Assembly (NCBI GenBank): GCA_030144725.1
Contig: JASKMD010000021.1
Span: 4,409,509-4,473,508, forward strand
Direction: 5' to 3'
Source of the DNA: Haematococcus lacustris
Lineage: Eukaryota > Chlorophyta > Chlorophyceae > Chlamydomonadales > Haematococcaceae
DNA: 64,000 nt
Below, in pieces: positions 1 through 9,711 of the stretch (its first letter is position 1; each line of letters begins with the position of its first letter). Position numbers and translations under genes: made by a program. The notes beneath the pieces were generated by a model that saw nothing but the letters and a program-made list of their open reading frames with translations, was not told where the DNA came from and did not search any database.

Positions 1-850
1 CATCGGGCGCTTGGCTTGGAGTGTCAGGGGCTAGGGCAGGGGTGGGTGACCCCGGCTGTGTTGTGGAAGCTGGACTGACCGCGTGCTCAGGCTCTGAGAC
101 AAGCTCAGCCTGCTCCCCACATTTTGCACCAGCCTCATGGTCACTCCCTGGGTCACACCCTCCCTTGGCTGGGGGTGCGGCTGGGAGCATGTCATGCACG
201 CTGTTGCCATTGGTATAGGCACAGGTAGGGGTGAGCACACAGGGCGTGGGAGGGAGTGGCATGGGCTGGGAGATGCCATTGGGGTGCGTGTTCACCTGCA
301 TGCCACATGCATCAAACAGGGGCAGCCCTAGCAGCAAGGCCTCAGGCAGGCAGCTTTGGGACGAGGGAAATGACGATCACTATCTACAGTAGTCAGCGAG
401 CACGCCGTGAATCTGGCTGCGTGGCGAGCTCAATGACTTTGCATCAGGCTGCAGACGATCCCTGACACTTTGCTTGTGTCGCTTGCCTGCGCTCCCTGGG
501 CTGCCAGCGCTGCTCCACGAGAGGAGTCATCGCATGCCATCATGCCGTCATCGCGGGCACCTGCGGGAGGGACGGGACAACACAACACAACGTACCCACT
601 GGTATGCTGAGGCCACTGTGGCGATCCTCTGTGTGACCATTGTTGTCCAGCATTGCACTTGCCACAGGCGACTGGGTCACAGGTAGTCGCGCCGTGAATC
701 TAGGATCCAAATAGATAGGACGCGGAAGCAGTACAGCTGCTGCAGTTCATGATGCGATATTGTTCATCGCGCAAACGACGAGCTGCACATGCAGGGTGAG
801 AATGCATTCCGTTTTTCCGGTTGAAAATTGATCCGTTTCGCAACATGTGA
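1..850. other. No gene recognised
   Basis: Only short open frames on both strands, none with a motif or convincing splice-site pattern. The segment ends where the sequence shared by the two Fanzor copies begins (about 854). Confidence 0.5.
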
Positions 851-853
851 CAG

Positions 854-1050
854 GCACATTATTCCCCTACTATTACTACAGGGCAGGAGCTGTGTTATCT
901 GTAATCCGAACTGTTTGCATGCAGCAAGCATCCGGCACCAATACCTGATTCACTACCCCAACCCGCTTGCGAAGGCCAGGAAACCTATGTTGGCATGAAA
1001 CACATGCTCTAGTGTAAGCAACAGCTTTAGCATTGCGTGGTGCACACATG
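854..1050 (-). other. Conserved 3' noncoding segment of the Fanzor element; candidate guide RNA region
   Basis: The sequence from the Fanzor stop codon down to about 854 is nearly identical to 13748-13944 behind the second copy. Homology stops abruptly on the outer side of both, at the shared start GCACATTATTCCCC, so this is probably the right end of the mobile element. In known TnpB/Fanzor systems the guide (omega) RNA scaffold is transcribed from the 3' end of the gene into the element end. Assigning that role here is inference from position and conservation; no fold was computed. Confidence 0.4.
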
Positions 1051-3277
1051 CTACTGTGCTACAGGCTGCTGGGCTTGGTCCTTGGGGGCTCGGTCTCGCA
1101 GCTTCTTGAAGCCCAGTGCTGGGCACTCCTTGCCCTGGGCAGGAAGTCTTCCTCGGTGTGGCCACCTGCACAGCTCTAGTGGGCGCCACTTGCTCTCCCC
1201 TCCCCACTGGAGGTTGAGGGCTGCGTTGCAGTCCCTGTCCACCCATTTGCCAAGGTTCCCAGGGGTGGCCTGGGCCAGCCAAGGGCACCACATGAGTCCC
1301 CGCACTGGCGCCTCAAACCGCTTGCTCCAGGCTGACCGCAACAAGCGGTCCTGCACCTGACCTGGCTTGGGCTTCCAGTCCTTAGGCCTGGTGGGCTTGC
1401 TGCTGTCCAGCTCCTCCTCACAGGGCTGGGGGCTGTTCAAGATTGAGCTGACCCTGCTGGTGCAGAACTCATCCACTGTCACCACCCTGCCTGGCACCCT
1501 GTCGGTTGGCTTGCCGCTGTTGGGCCTCTCCACCACATTGCGGCAGGCCTGCAGCACGGCCTTGGCCCCCCACCCACCCCGGGTGCCAATGCCTGCGTTG
1601 CCAAAGAACACCACCAGCTGCTTGCGGGTCCCCCACTCCTGCTGGGACACGCTGGCTGCCTCCTCCTCCAACTGCATGGCACATAAGCACACAATGCACA
1701 CAATGCACACAATGCACACCATGCAGATGACATCCTTGGCAGAACTGGGGGCATGGGCACCTAGCAGGTCGCATGTGGGGCAGTCATCAGCCTCTGGTCC
1801 TGCCCCTCCCCACCCCCACCCTTGGCACTCCCACCTTCAAGTAGCGCTTAAGGACCTTCTCCTGCGCACCATGCAGCCTCATCCTTTGCTCAGCCCACTT
1901 GGGATGCAGGTACTCCCCCCACACTGCATCCCAAGTGGCCAGGGTGACGGCCACATGCCGCTGGATGGCCACCTGGGAGGTGCCTGCTGGGGTGGCTGCT
2001 GCCAGGTGCTGCAGCTCGAGCTTGACGTTCTCATTCCACCGCTGAGTGTTGTGGCGAGCCTGGATCAGGCCGCTGTCATGCTGCAACTGGCTCCTGATCA
2101 GCTTGCTCCTGTAGAAGCCTTGCAAGCGGCCATCTGCACGCCACACCCCTGAAGCTGCGCTGACTGCCTGGATGGCACCAGGGTCCAGCCCCATGCCCAT
2201 CTGAGTGGCTGGGTCAAACAGGAACGCCCGCTCATCAGCCAGGCCGCTTCCTATGTCAGCTGGAGGGCGTTTGCAGCTGCTGCTGCTGTCAGAGGGGTCT
2301 GCAGCTGCTGGGCTGCTGCCAGAGGGGTCTTCAGCTGGGCTGCTGCCAGAGGGACCTGCTGCTGGGCTGCTGCCAGATGGGCCAGGGGGGGTGTAGTCCA
2401 GTGGGCGTGTGTATTGCACACACACACCGACCCCATCAGTCATCAGGATTCGCCTATTGTACACAAAACCCCGGTTGGCGAGCTTGCATACCTTGAACAC
2501 ACTGTCCCAGTGACTGTAGGCAGCATGCTCGGCCTGAAAGGCGTTAGCTGTGGCTGTGGTCAGGCCAAGCTGACTGCACACCCCATGCAAAACCCTGGTA
2601 TCTATCGTGATGAAGTGGGTACCTGACCCTGCCATGGGGGTGAGGATGAAGGGTGGGGGGCAATATGGCACCCGAGGACCCTTGCCCTTGCCCTTGCCCT
2701 TGCCCTTGCCCTTGCCCTTGCCCTTGCCCTTGCCCTTGCCCTTGCCCTTGCCCTTGCCCTTGCCCTTGCCCTTGCCCTTGCCCTTGCCCTTGCCCTTGCC
2801 CTTGCCCTTGCCCTTGCCCTTGCCCTTGCCCTTGCCCTTGCCCTTGCCCTTGCCCTTGCCCTTGCCCTTGCCCTTGCCCTTGCCCTTGCCCTTGCCCTTG
2901 CCCTTGCCCTTGCCCTTGCCCTTGCCCTTGCCCTTGCCCTTGCCCTTGCCCTTGCCCTTGCCCTTGCCCTTGCCCTTGCCCTTGCCCTTGCCCTTGCCCT
3001 TGCCCTTGCCCTTGCCCTTGCCCTTGCCCTTGCCCTTGCCCTTGCCCTTGCCCTTGCCCTTGCCCTTGCCCTTGCCCTTGCCCTTGCCCTTGCCCTTGCC
3101 CTTGCCCTTGCCCTTGCCCTTGCCCTTGCCCTTGCCCTTGCCCTTGCCCTTGCCCTTGCCCTTGCCCTTGCCCTTGCCCTTGCCTTTGCCCTTGCCCTTG
3201 CCCTTGCCCTTGCCCTTGCCCTTGCCCTTGCCCCTGCCCTTGCCTTTGCCGAACAGAACTAGCAAAACAGATAGCAT
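1051..3277 (-). CDS. Fanzor, eukaryotic TnpB-like RNA-guided endonuclease, two exons
   Basis: Predicted RNA-guided DNA nuclease of the Fanzor/TnpB family. Exon 1 ends at 1835 (donor AAG|GTGGGA); exon 2 runs 1671-1051 (acceptor ATGCAG|TTGG). Both junctions are phase 0. Motifs in order: a TDGVGV block typical of Fanzor N-terminal regions; RuvC-I as GLDPGAIQAV (Asp codon 2183-2185); the RuvC-II strand as VVFFGNAGIG, without the usual Glu; a downstream VDEFCTSRVSS (Glu codon 1468-1470), which fits the relocated catalytic Glu described for Fanzors; and RuvC-III as WVDRDCNAALNLQ. The zinc ribbon is degenerate: CEEEL and MWCPW each supply one Cys where CxxC pairs are expected. Start is uncertain. 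The ATG at 2635 gives about 473 aa; the ATG at 3277 adds a (Gly-Lys)n tract from the hexamer satellite and gives about 687 aa. The single intron contains a four-copy 9-bp CACAATGCA repeat (about 1690-1722). No stop or frameshift interrupts the model. Confidence 0.8.
2679..3250. repeat. (CCCTTG)n hexamer satellite, about 95 copies
   Basis: Almost perfect 6-bp array with a few C-to-T changes near its right end. On the minus strand it reads CAAGGG, in frame with the Fanzor exon and encoding alternating Gly-Lys. All other frames are open too (for example Cys-Pro, Leu-Pro) and are artefacts. Confidence 0.95.
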
Positions 3278-3416
3278 AGACCTCGAACTCGGACAGGGCC
3301 TGCAGTGGACACCAGCAGAGAGCTAGACAAATCCTGGCAGCTGGGTTGGGCGGTCTGGGAGAAAGCTGGGGGGTAGCCCAGCACCAGGCCTCACACCTCC
3401 CCTCCCCCCTTTGCAG

Positions 3417-3589
3417 TCACACCCGGCTACAGCTGCAAGGCGCACTACATCAGCTTGGACACCTGGGCCATCCTTGCCATGATGCCTACCGCTGGCATGC
3501 TGCCAGCGGACACCAATTCCTCGGTCGAGTTCAGGGATAATGTTGTGATGAGGGGTGGCAGACTCGTCCCCGGGCCCAGGGACAGTGAG
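3417..3589 (+). CDS. Orphan internal exon of an unrecognised gene
   Basis: A strong pyrimidine tract and acceptor (CCCTTTGCAG|TC) and a strong donor (GAG|GTGAGT) bound 173 nt. They are open in the frame that completes a codon with two bases and ends at phase 0. The peptide includes YSCKAHYISLDTW and VEFRDNVVMRGGRLVPGP, which look like folded protein, but I do not recognise the family. The following intron was invaded by the foldback element 18 bp downstream of the donor. Neither the upstream exons (Fanzor lies there on the other strand) nor downstream exons could be placed, so this may be a gene fragment. Confidence 0.45.
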
Positions 3590-3770
3590 GTGAGTGATCC
3601 TATACTCCAATTAATTCTCCCGGTAAGTGGCTACCCCATGGGGGTAGCCACCGTCACCCCCCACAGGGTAGGTTGCGCCAACCGACCAACCGCTGCCCGC
3701 CCAGCTGCTCCTGCGAACGCGGTCTGCGCTGCAACCCACGTATCAAATCTAATCTCCGTGCTCCGCAGCC

Positions 3771-4052
3771 ATGCTTTTCACGGGCATATTTTGCCTGCTC
3801 GCTGGCCTGGCATCAGCATCGACAGTCGCAGTGACTACCATCGTTGCAGCACCAACGGAAGCAGAGCAAGCGGATGCAGCACCAGCCTCAGGAGCTAGGT
3901 CAGCGCACGATGCAGCTGTAACCCACAGCGAGCTCGTCCCCCTAACAGCAATGGCATATACAAGAAGCGGCGCCATATTCACAGCTACGCTGACAAAATG
4001 CAGTTTGCACACCGCTCCGTCAAAATCCTTGTGTTTAGCAGCACTGGAGTGA
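3771..4052 (+). CDS. Small ORF in the left TIR, possible signal peptide
   Basis: A 93-codon frame starts MLFTGIFCLLAGLASAS, which has the shape of a secretory signal peptide (hydrophobic core, small residues before a possible cleavage at ASA). The remainder is Ala/Thr-rich and unrecognised. The right TIR encodes the same start on the minus strand but diverges soon afterwards and stops early. The position inside an inverted repeat makes a real gene doubtful; it could be a captured first exon. Confidence 0.25.
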   Translation: MLFTGIFCLLAGLASASTVAVTTIVAAPTEAEQADAAPASGARSAHDAAVTHSELVPLTAMAYTRSGAIFTATLTKCSLHTAPSKSLCLAALE

Positions 4053-4409
4053 AGAAAGGCTGCAACGATATGACAGCGTCTGGGTTAAACCTCAGCCAGA
4101 TCCTAACAGATGTGGAGTTGCTGTATCCTTCCCTGTATCAGCATGCTGGCAGACACAGATGCAGCCATGCGTGTTGCTGCAGCCCAAGCAATCATTGATG
4201 CGTACAGGCAGCACGTGCAGTGGTGATTTGTCTGCCATGGGAGCTAGGTGCATACAGAAGGGTAACAAGGTAGCCAGCAAGTCAGCAAGGCAGGCGCCCA
4301 GTGCTGTAGTCACCATCAGTTCATTGCCACGACGCAATGATGGCAGCGAGGTGACAATCAGCAGACCTGCATTCCCAGTAGCAGCAGGCAGCAAGCGTCG
4401 CAGCTGCCT

Positions 4410-4690
4410 GGCTTCACTGCCACCTCACAGCTGTTTGGCAGCCCCCAAGAGCCAGCACAACATCTGACAGGCGTCGCTGCCACCTTACAGCTGTTTGGCA
4501 GCCCCCCCCTGCTCCCACAGCGGCAGTTAGGCACCACTGCCACGTCACAACTGTTTGGCAGCCCACATGCGCCAGCACCGCAACTTCTGGCACCACTGCC
4601 ACCTCACTGCTGTTTGGCAGCACCCCCCTGCTCCCACAGCGGCAGCCAGGCACCACTGCCGCGTCACAACTGTTTGGCAGCCCACATGCG
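4410..4690. repeat. Minisatellite of about 60-bp units within the foldback element
   Basis: Imperfect tandem units, each containing a CACTGCC...ACAACTGTTTGGCAGCCC core. Two alternating spacer types (CCCCTGCTCCCACAGCGGCAG and CACATGCGCCAGCACC-like) give a higher-order period of about 120 bp. No counterpart is seen in the right half of the element. Confidence 0.8.
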
Positions 4691-4699
4691 CAACGTGTC

Positions 4700-5011
4700 T
4701 TGATGGCTTGGATGACATGCACGTCAGCAACAGCATTGAGAGTGCAGGGCTGTAGTGGACAAACATGCAGCTAGGAGCAGCAGCTAGGAGGCGCTTGGAG
4801 CGACAGCCAGGACTTCAGGTGAGTGCACGTGCTGTTAGGGTGTCAGCCCAGCCTGCCAAACTCTGGTCATGCATGTCCTGCCATGGCTTGGTGGTTGCTA
4901 ACATGTCATGCATGTCCTTATTCATCTGCTTGCTGGCTGATGTTTGCTTGCAGTTATCGATAGCTGGGGCATGACAAGAGTAGCATGGCTTGGTGATTGC
5001 AAGCAAGGCGG
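4700..5011. repeat. Inner inverted repeat, left arm (partner about 7284-7600)
   Basis: About 300 bp nearly identical to the reverse complement of about 7284-7600, including CATGCAGCTAGGAGC and CATGTCCTTATTCATC blocks. The arms lie at different distances from the element ends because the intervening satellites differ. Confidence 0.85.
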
Positions 5012-7284
5012 TAGCGGCGTAGAGCAGCAATCAACAAGGAGCGAGCAAGGACCGTACCCTCCCCGTACCCCGTACCCTCCCCCATCCCACCACCACCACT
5101 TCCAAGTCTGCCACCCACCTACCCTCCTCCCCTCTCCTCTCCCCCACCCCACAGCACCTAGCAGCCTATGGAGTAGCAGCCTGGAGCTGGTAGCATAGAG
5201 CAGACAGCATGGAGCGGGCAGCATGGAGCAGGTGGTAGTAGCAACCAACCCAGTTCGGGGACATGGGGCAGGGGCAGCAAGTCACCTACTTCCCCCCCTT
5301 CCCTCACCCTCACCCCACGGCTCACGCTGCAGCCCCTTCCCTACCTCACCCAGCAGCCCTTGGCGTACTACCTTGTAGCCCTGGGGCAACAGGGATAGGT
5401 GCACCTAGCAGTAAGCTCTGCTGCTTATGGAGCATGGCCGGCTGCTTGTCTGGCTGCGGTACATGATTGTGCAAGGAGGCATGCGGTGAGCCTAAGCCGC
5501 ATGGTGAGGCTGAGTCAGGGCAGCTGCAGCAGTCATTGCAATCAGGGCGGTTGTTCAATATCAAACAACACATGCAAAGGCTACACATACAAGGCTGAGG
5601 GCATGCACATGAGCTAGGAGGGCAGGGGCGCAACTTACCACTTGTAACACCCTTGTAATCCCTTGTAACATGGTGATCATGTAATGCTATCCAACCAACC
5701 GCATATGTAATTCCTAACCGTTGAGAGCTGACCTAACTATACTTCGAGAGTCACCTGGTCCCAACCTATGCATACCATGCATGTTGAAGCCCAGGCCAAA
5801 TAGCCAAGCCTAAACACTGCTAGCACCACCCTGCCTCATAGCCAACACAACAGATGTGATGTCAGCCAACACAACTACCGTAGTGACTATGGCACACTGT
5901 GACACCACCCCGCCATACCACTAGCTCATTGCGCACCTACATACCTCGGCTATCATGTTTGCAGCATTAGCGCATCACCGCGTGGTGGTGTTGTCCATAC
6001 AAGGGGCATGTGGCGCACCACACCCTAGCATGTGGCTGGATCTGGTGAGCCTCCACTGTAGGTACCATCCGTAGTCCAGCTGGCTGTGACACATTGGGTG
6101 TGGATCACTGCCAGGCCTGCACTTGCTAAGCATGGCCGTGATGCATACATGCAAAGGGGGTATGTAGCAGGTGGCTACCACGTTTGCAACATTTGCGTAT
6201 CACCGCGTGGTGGTGTTGTCCATACAAGGGGCATGTGGCGCACCACACCCCTAGCATGTGGCTGGATCTGGTGAGCCTCCACTGTAGGTACCATCCGTAG
6301 TCCAGCTGGCTGTGACACATTGGGTGTGGATCACTGCCAAGCCTGCACTTGCTAAGCATGACCGTGATGCATACATGCAAAGGGGGTATGTAGCAGGTGG
6401 CTACCACGTTTGCGGCCTTAGCGCATCACCGCGTGGTGGTGTTGTCCATACAAGGGGCGTAGGTATCATTTGAGAAGAGGATACACGGCTAATGACCATC
6501 ACCGTTTTCTTCATTACATCTTGACCATTCACTGCTTACAAATCACAATGTGTGGCATGGAACTGAATTGAAGCTTAGGACAACCATGCTGCTGATTGCT
6601 AATACAAGGCTGCATTGCCACACACATAGAACCTGTTGTCCATGCACTACAGCCTGCTGCTGCTGCTTATCCACTGCAACACATGCATTGCAGCTTGGGC
6701 GGTGGCTGTGTTGTGGCGGGTAAGGGTTAATTGGCACAACCACCACCAATTGGCACAACCACCACCATCACCACCACCATGGTTAAACTTTTTACACCAA
6801 GAACAACGAGACCACCCCACCCCACCCCACCCCCACCACCAAGCCATGTCGCACATCAAGTACGGACCGGACCCCCCATGTGCTTGGCTTGGCTTGGCTC
6901 TCCTACTGCTGTCCCCTTTGGGGAGGGATGGGCTGGTCAGTGTGGTGTGTGGGCATGGCATGGCTAGAGTGGGCTGGCTGGCCGCTACTACTAGCGCCCG
7001 CTCCATGCCGCCTAATGGCTGGCCTTCAAGGGAGGGAGGCTCTGCCACTCTTGGGTGTCTCTCCTGGCTGCCGCTCCTGGCTGCCCGCTCTAGGCTGCCC
7101 GCTCCAGGCTGCCCACTCTAGGCTGTTATGCCAAAGGCTGTTGGGTAGGGTAGGGAGAGGGCTATGGCGTGTGTCGAAGTGGCGGTGGTGGAAAGGGGCA
7201 GGGAAGGGGGGAGGGGGCAAGGGGCCCATAAGACCTGCAGCCAACAAGGGGCATCCTTGCATTGGGGGAAGGAACAGGCTGCTC
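5011..7284. other. Centre of the foldback element, no gene recognised
   Basis: Apart from the 225-bp repeat, this stretch holds short Ala/Pro-type frames on both strands with no motif, plus GTAACACCCTTGTAATCCC-type repeats near 5640. Confidence 0.5.
5955..6460. repeat. 225-bp tandem repeat, two copies plus a partial third
   Basis: ATCACCGCGTGGTGGTG recurs at 5974, 6199 and 6425, and the sequence between is nearly identical (CATGTGGCTGGATCTGG, TGACACATTGGGTGTGG). This forms the centre of the foldback element. Confidence 0.9.
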
Positions 7285-7800
7285 CAAGCTGCCGCCTTGC
7301 TTGCAACCACCAAGCCATGCTACTCTTGTCATGCCCCAGCTATGGACAACTGCAAGCAAACATCAGCCAGCAAGCAGATGAATAAGGACATGCATGACAT
7401 GTTAGCTACCACCAAGCCATGGCAGAACATGCATGACCAGAGTTTGGCAGGCTGGGCTGACACCCTAACAGCACGTGCACTCACCTGAAGTCCTGGCTGT
7501 CGCTCCAAGCGCCTCCTAGCTGCAGCTCCTAGCTGCATGTTTGTCCACTACAGCCCTGCACTCTCAATGCTGTTGCTGACGTGCATGTCATCAAGACACG
7601 TGCAAACCTGCCATGTCATGTCCCACTGGCAGCACCACCACTGGCAGAAGCAGTGGCAGCAGCAACAGCAGCACTGGCAATCGCAAAGGCACCAGCAGCA
7701 ACAGTAGCACTGGCAGTAGCATTGACATAATGGTGTGTGGGCATGGCATAGCTGGAGTGAGCTGGGTTGGCTGTAACTATGAGCGCTCAATCCAGGCCAG

Positions 7801-8155
7801 CCAGGGGAGGGGAGGGGAGGGGAGGGGAGGGGAGGGGAGGGGAGGGGAGGGGAGGGGAGGGGAGGGGAGGGGAGGGGAGGGGAGGGGAGGGGAGGGGAGG
7901 GGAGGGGGAGGGGAGGGGAGGGGAGGGGAGGGGAGGGGAGGGGAGGGGAGGGGAGGGGAGGGGAGGGGAGGGGAGGGGAGGGGAGGGGAGGGGAGGGGAG
8001 GGGGAGGGGAGGGGAGGGGAGGGGAGGGGAGGGGAGGGGAGGGGAGGGGAGGGGAGGGGAGGGGAGGGGAGGGGAGGGGAGGGGAGGGGAGGGGAGGGGG
8101 AGGGGAGGGGAGGGGGAGGGGAGGGGAGGGTCTGGGGAGGGGAGGGGAGGGGCTT
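7801..8155. repeat. (GGGGA)n pentamer satellite
   Basis: About 70 copies of GGGGA with a few inserted G residues. The strand asymmetry is strong (all purine on plus), so it could form triplex or G-quadruplex structures. Open frames through it are artefacts. Confidence 0.95.
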
Positions 8156-8986
8156 GGGAGGTGGTGGTGGTGGTGGTGCTTGGGGGAAGGGTGGGAGGGC
8201 TTGCTCCAGCCTGCAAAAGAGGTAGAGGGTGTTGAATTGCAGCGGAAGAGGGCGAGAGTGAAGGTGAGTGTGGTGTGGGCAAAGAAGTTCATGCATGTGG
8301 TAAGGGCTAGGCATATTTAACCACACAACTGCAAAAGCAAAGCACTCACTATCTGCAGGGTGGGGTGTGTGCGGGGGAAACTGGGGTGGATGTGGGGCGA
8401 GGGGGGTGGTGGAGGGGTTGAGAAGGGTGGCGGCTCAATGTTGCCGCTCAATGATGCTGCTTCCGATGCTCCTTGCTGCTCCTTGCTGCTCCTTGTTGCG
8501 CTGCCTAGCTGCTTCCCTTGGCTGCACCTCCTGGCTCTTGCGCTACTGTCCTGCAGAGCACCAGCCGAGTAGTGGGCATGTTAGACATGGGCCGAAATGC
8601 AAGGTGCGGGGTGCGAGGCTTGATGTGCGAGGTGCTATGGTTGCAGGATCAGGTTCTGCGCCTATTACGCTCTACTATTACGCCCTACGCTCTTACAGGC
8701 TGCTCGCCAGCTGCAGTTCCTGCTGTTCCTGTTGGTGCTGCAACGATGGTAGTCACTGCGGCTGTCGATGCTGATGCCAGGCCAGCGAGCAGGCAAAATA
8801 TGCCCGTGAAAAGCATGGCTGCGGAGCACGGAGATTAGATTTGATACGTGGGTTGCAGCGCAGAACGCGTTCACAGGAGCAGCTGGGCGGGCAGCGGTTG
8901 GTCGGTTGGCGCAACCTACCCTGTGGGGGGTGACGGTGGCTACCCCCATGGGGTAGCCACTTACCGGGAGAATTAATTGTATACTC

Positions 8987-9711
8987 AGGTCAGCGACGGA
9001 GTCGCCTGGCCAGCTGCCATGTATGGGCTAAGAACTGGGCGCTAGCAACCCCGGTGGACCACCTGGACGCCAAATGACCGGGCTTTGACCCGGGCAAGAC
9101 CAACATGGCGACAGTGGCCCACGGACTCGAGGCAGAGCTCAAGGCAGTCACGGCACCCTGGAGAGGAAGTGAACAAGCCGGCAGCAGTAGGCCACCAAGT
9201 TTCCTTCTTCCTTCTCCCTCAACCCTTGAGGGGACTGCCACCCCGACAGCAAACCGGCAGGACACCGACAGGGAGGCCCTCCCGGAGGGCCAGGGACAAG
9301 GACAAGGCCTGGGCCAGGGCCAGGTCAGACCCAGTGAACCCCTGCAGAGAGGGCAGCATATGTCTGCATATGTTTACGCGGTGTGGGGTTGGTAGTCATC
9401 AAGGGTGCGACCAAGGATGCTACAACATGTTTGTAGTAGCTGAGTGAGATTACCCACAGGCTGACATGTTGTTCCTATGAGTTTTGTTGGTCTGCATATG
9501 TTTACACCGCGTATGTTTACATGGCGAGCACCGCCCGCTTGCTGCTCATTTCATCACATGCACCACCGGCAAATAGTTGGTTCGGGTTGTTCGCTCTTTT
9601 TTGTGTTTCCCATTTTACTTGTGTTTTGTCCCACTGCCTTGGCTGACCCGAACCCAACACGGAGTGTGCTGTGTACAGCCTGAAACAGCAGTCAAACTTG
9701 CGAATTGCTTG
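8987..9711. other. Spacer between foldback element and coiled-coil gene
   Basis: Contains one interspersed-repeat copy (9380-9490) and an unrecognised plus-strand frame beginning MATVAHGLEAELKAV at 9105. I see no supporting splice or family evidence for that frame. Confidence 0.4.
9380..9490 (+). repeat. Interspersed repeat of about 115 bp, copy 1
   Basis: Shares GGTGTGGGGTTGGTAGTCAT, GAGTGAGATTACCCACAGG and ATGAGTTTTGTTGG blocks with 38423-38541 (+) and, more distantly, 28017-28105 (-). It has no coding capacity and is probably the end of an unidentified transposon. Confidence 0.75.

Larger units (their letters stand above)
3608..8979. mobile_element. 5.4 kb foldback DNA element with about 250-bp terminal inverted repeats
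   Basis: The ends are inverted copies: 3608-3861 matches the reverse complement of about 8727-8979 at high identity, starting CAATTAATTCTCCCGGTAAG. TATACTC flanks both sides directly (3601-3607 and 8980-8986), a 7-bp target-site duplication. A second inverted pair lies further in (about 4700-5011 against about 7284-7600), so the whole unit is a quasi-palindrome with diverged, satellite-rich material between. No transposase was found. A long-TIR non-autonomous element, or two related elements joined head to head, would both fit. Confidence 0.8.

Noticed and set aside
2607..3326. Leu-Pro and Cys-Pro repeat proteins on plus
   Set aside because: Translation of the CCCTTG satellite in arbitrary frames.
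7548..8326. Gly/Arg- or Pro/Ser-rich frames
   Set aside because: Pentamer satellite translated in all frames; no start context or conserved domain.
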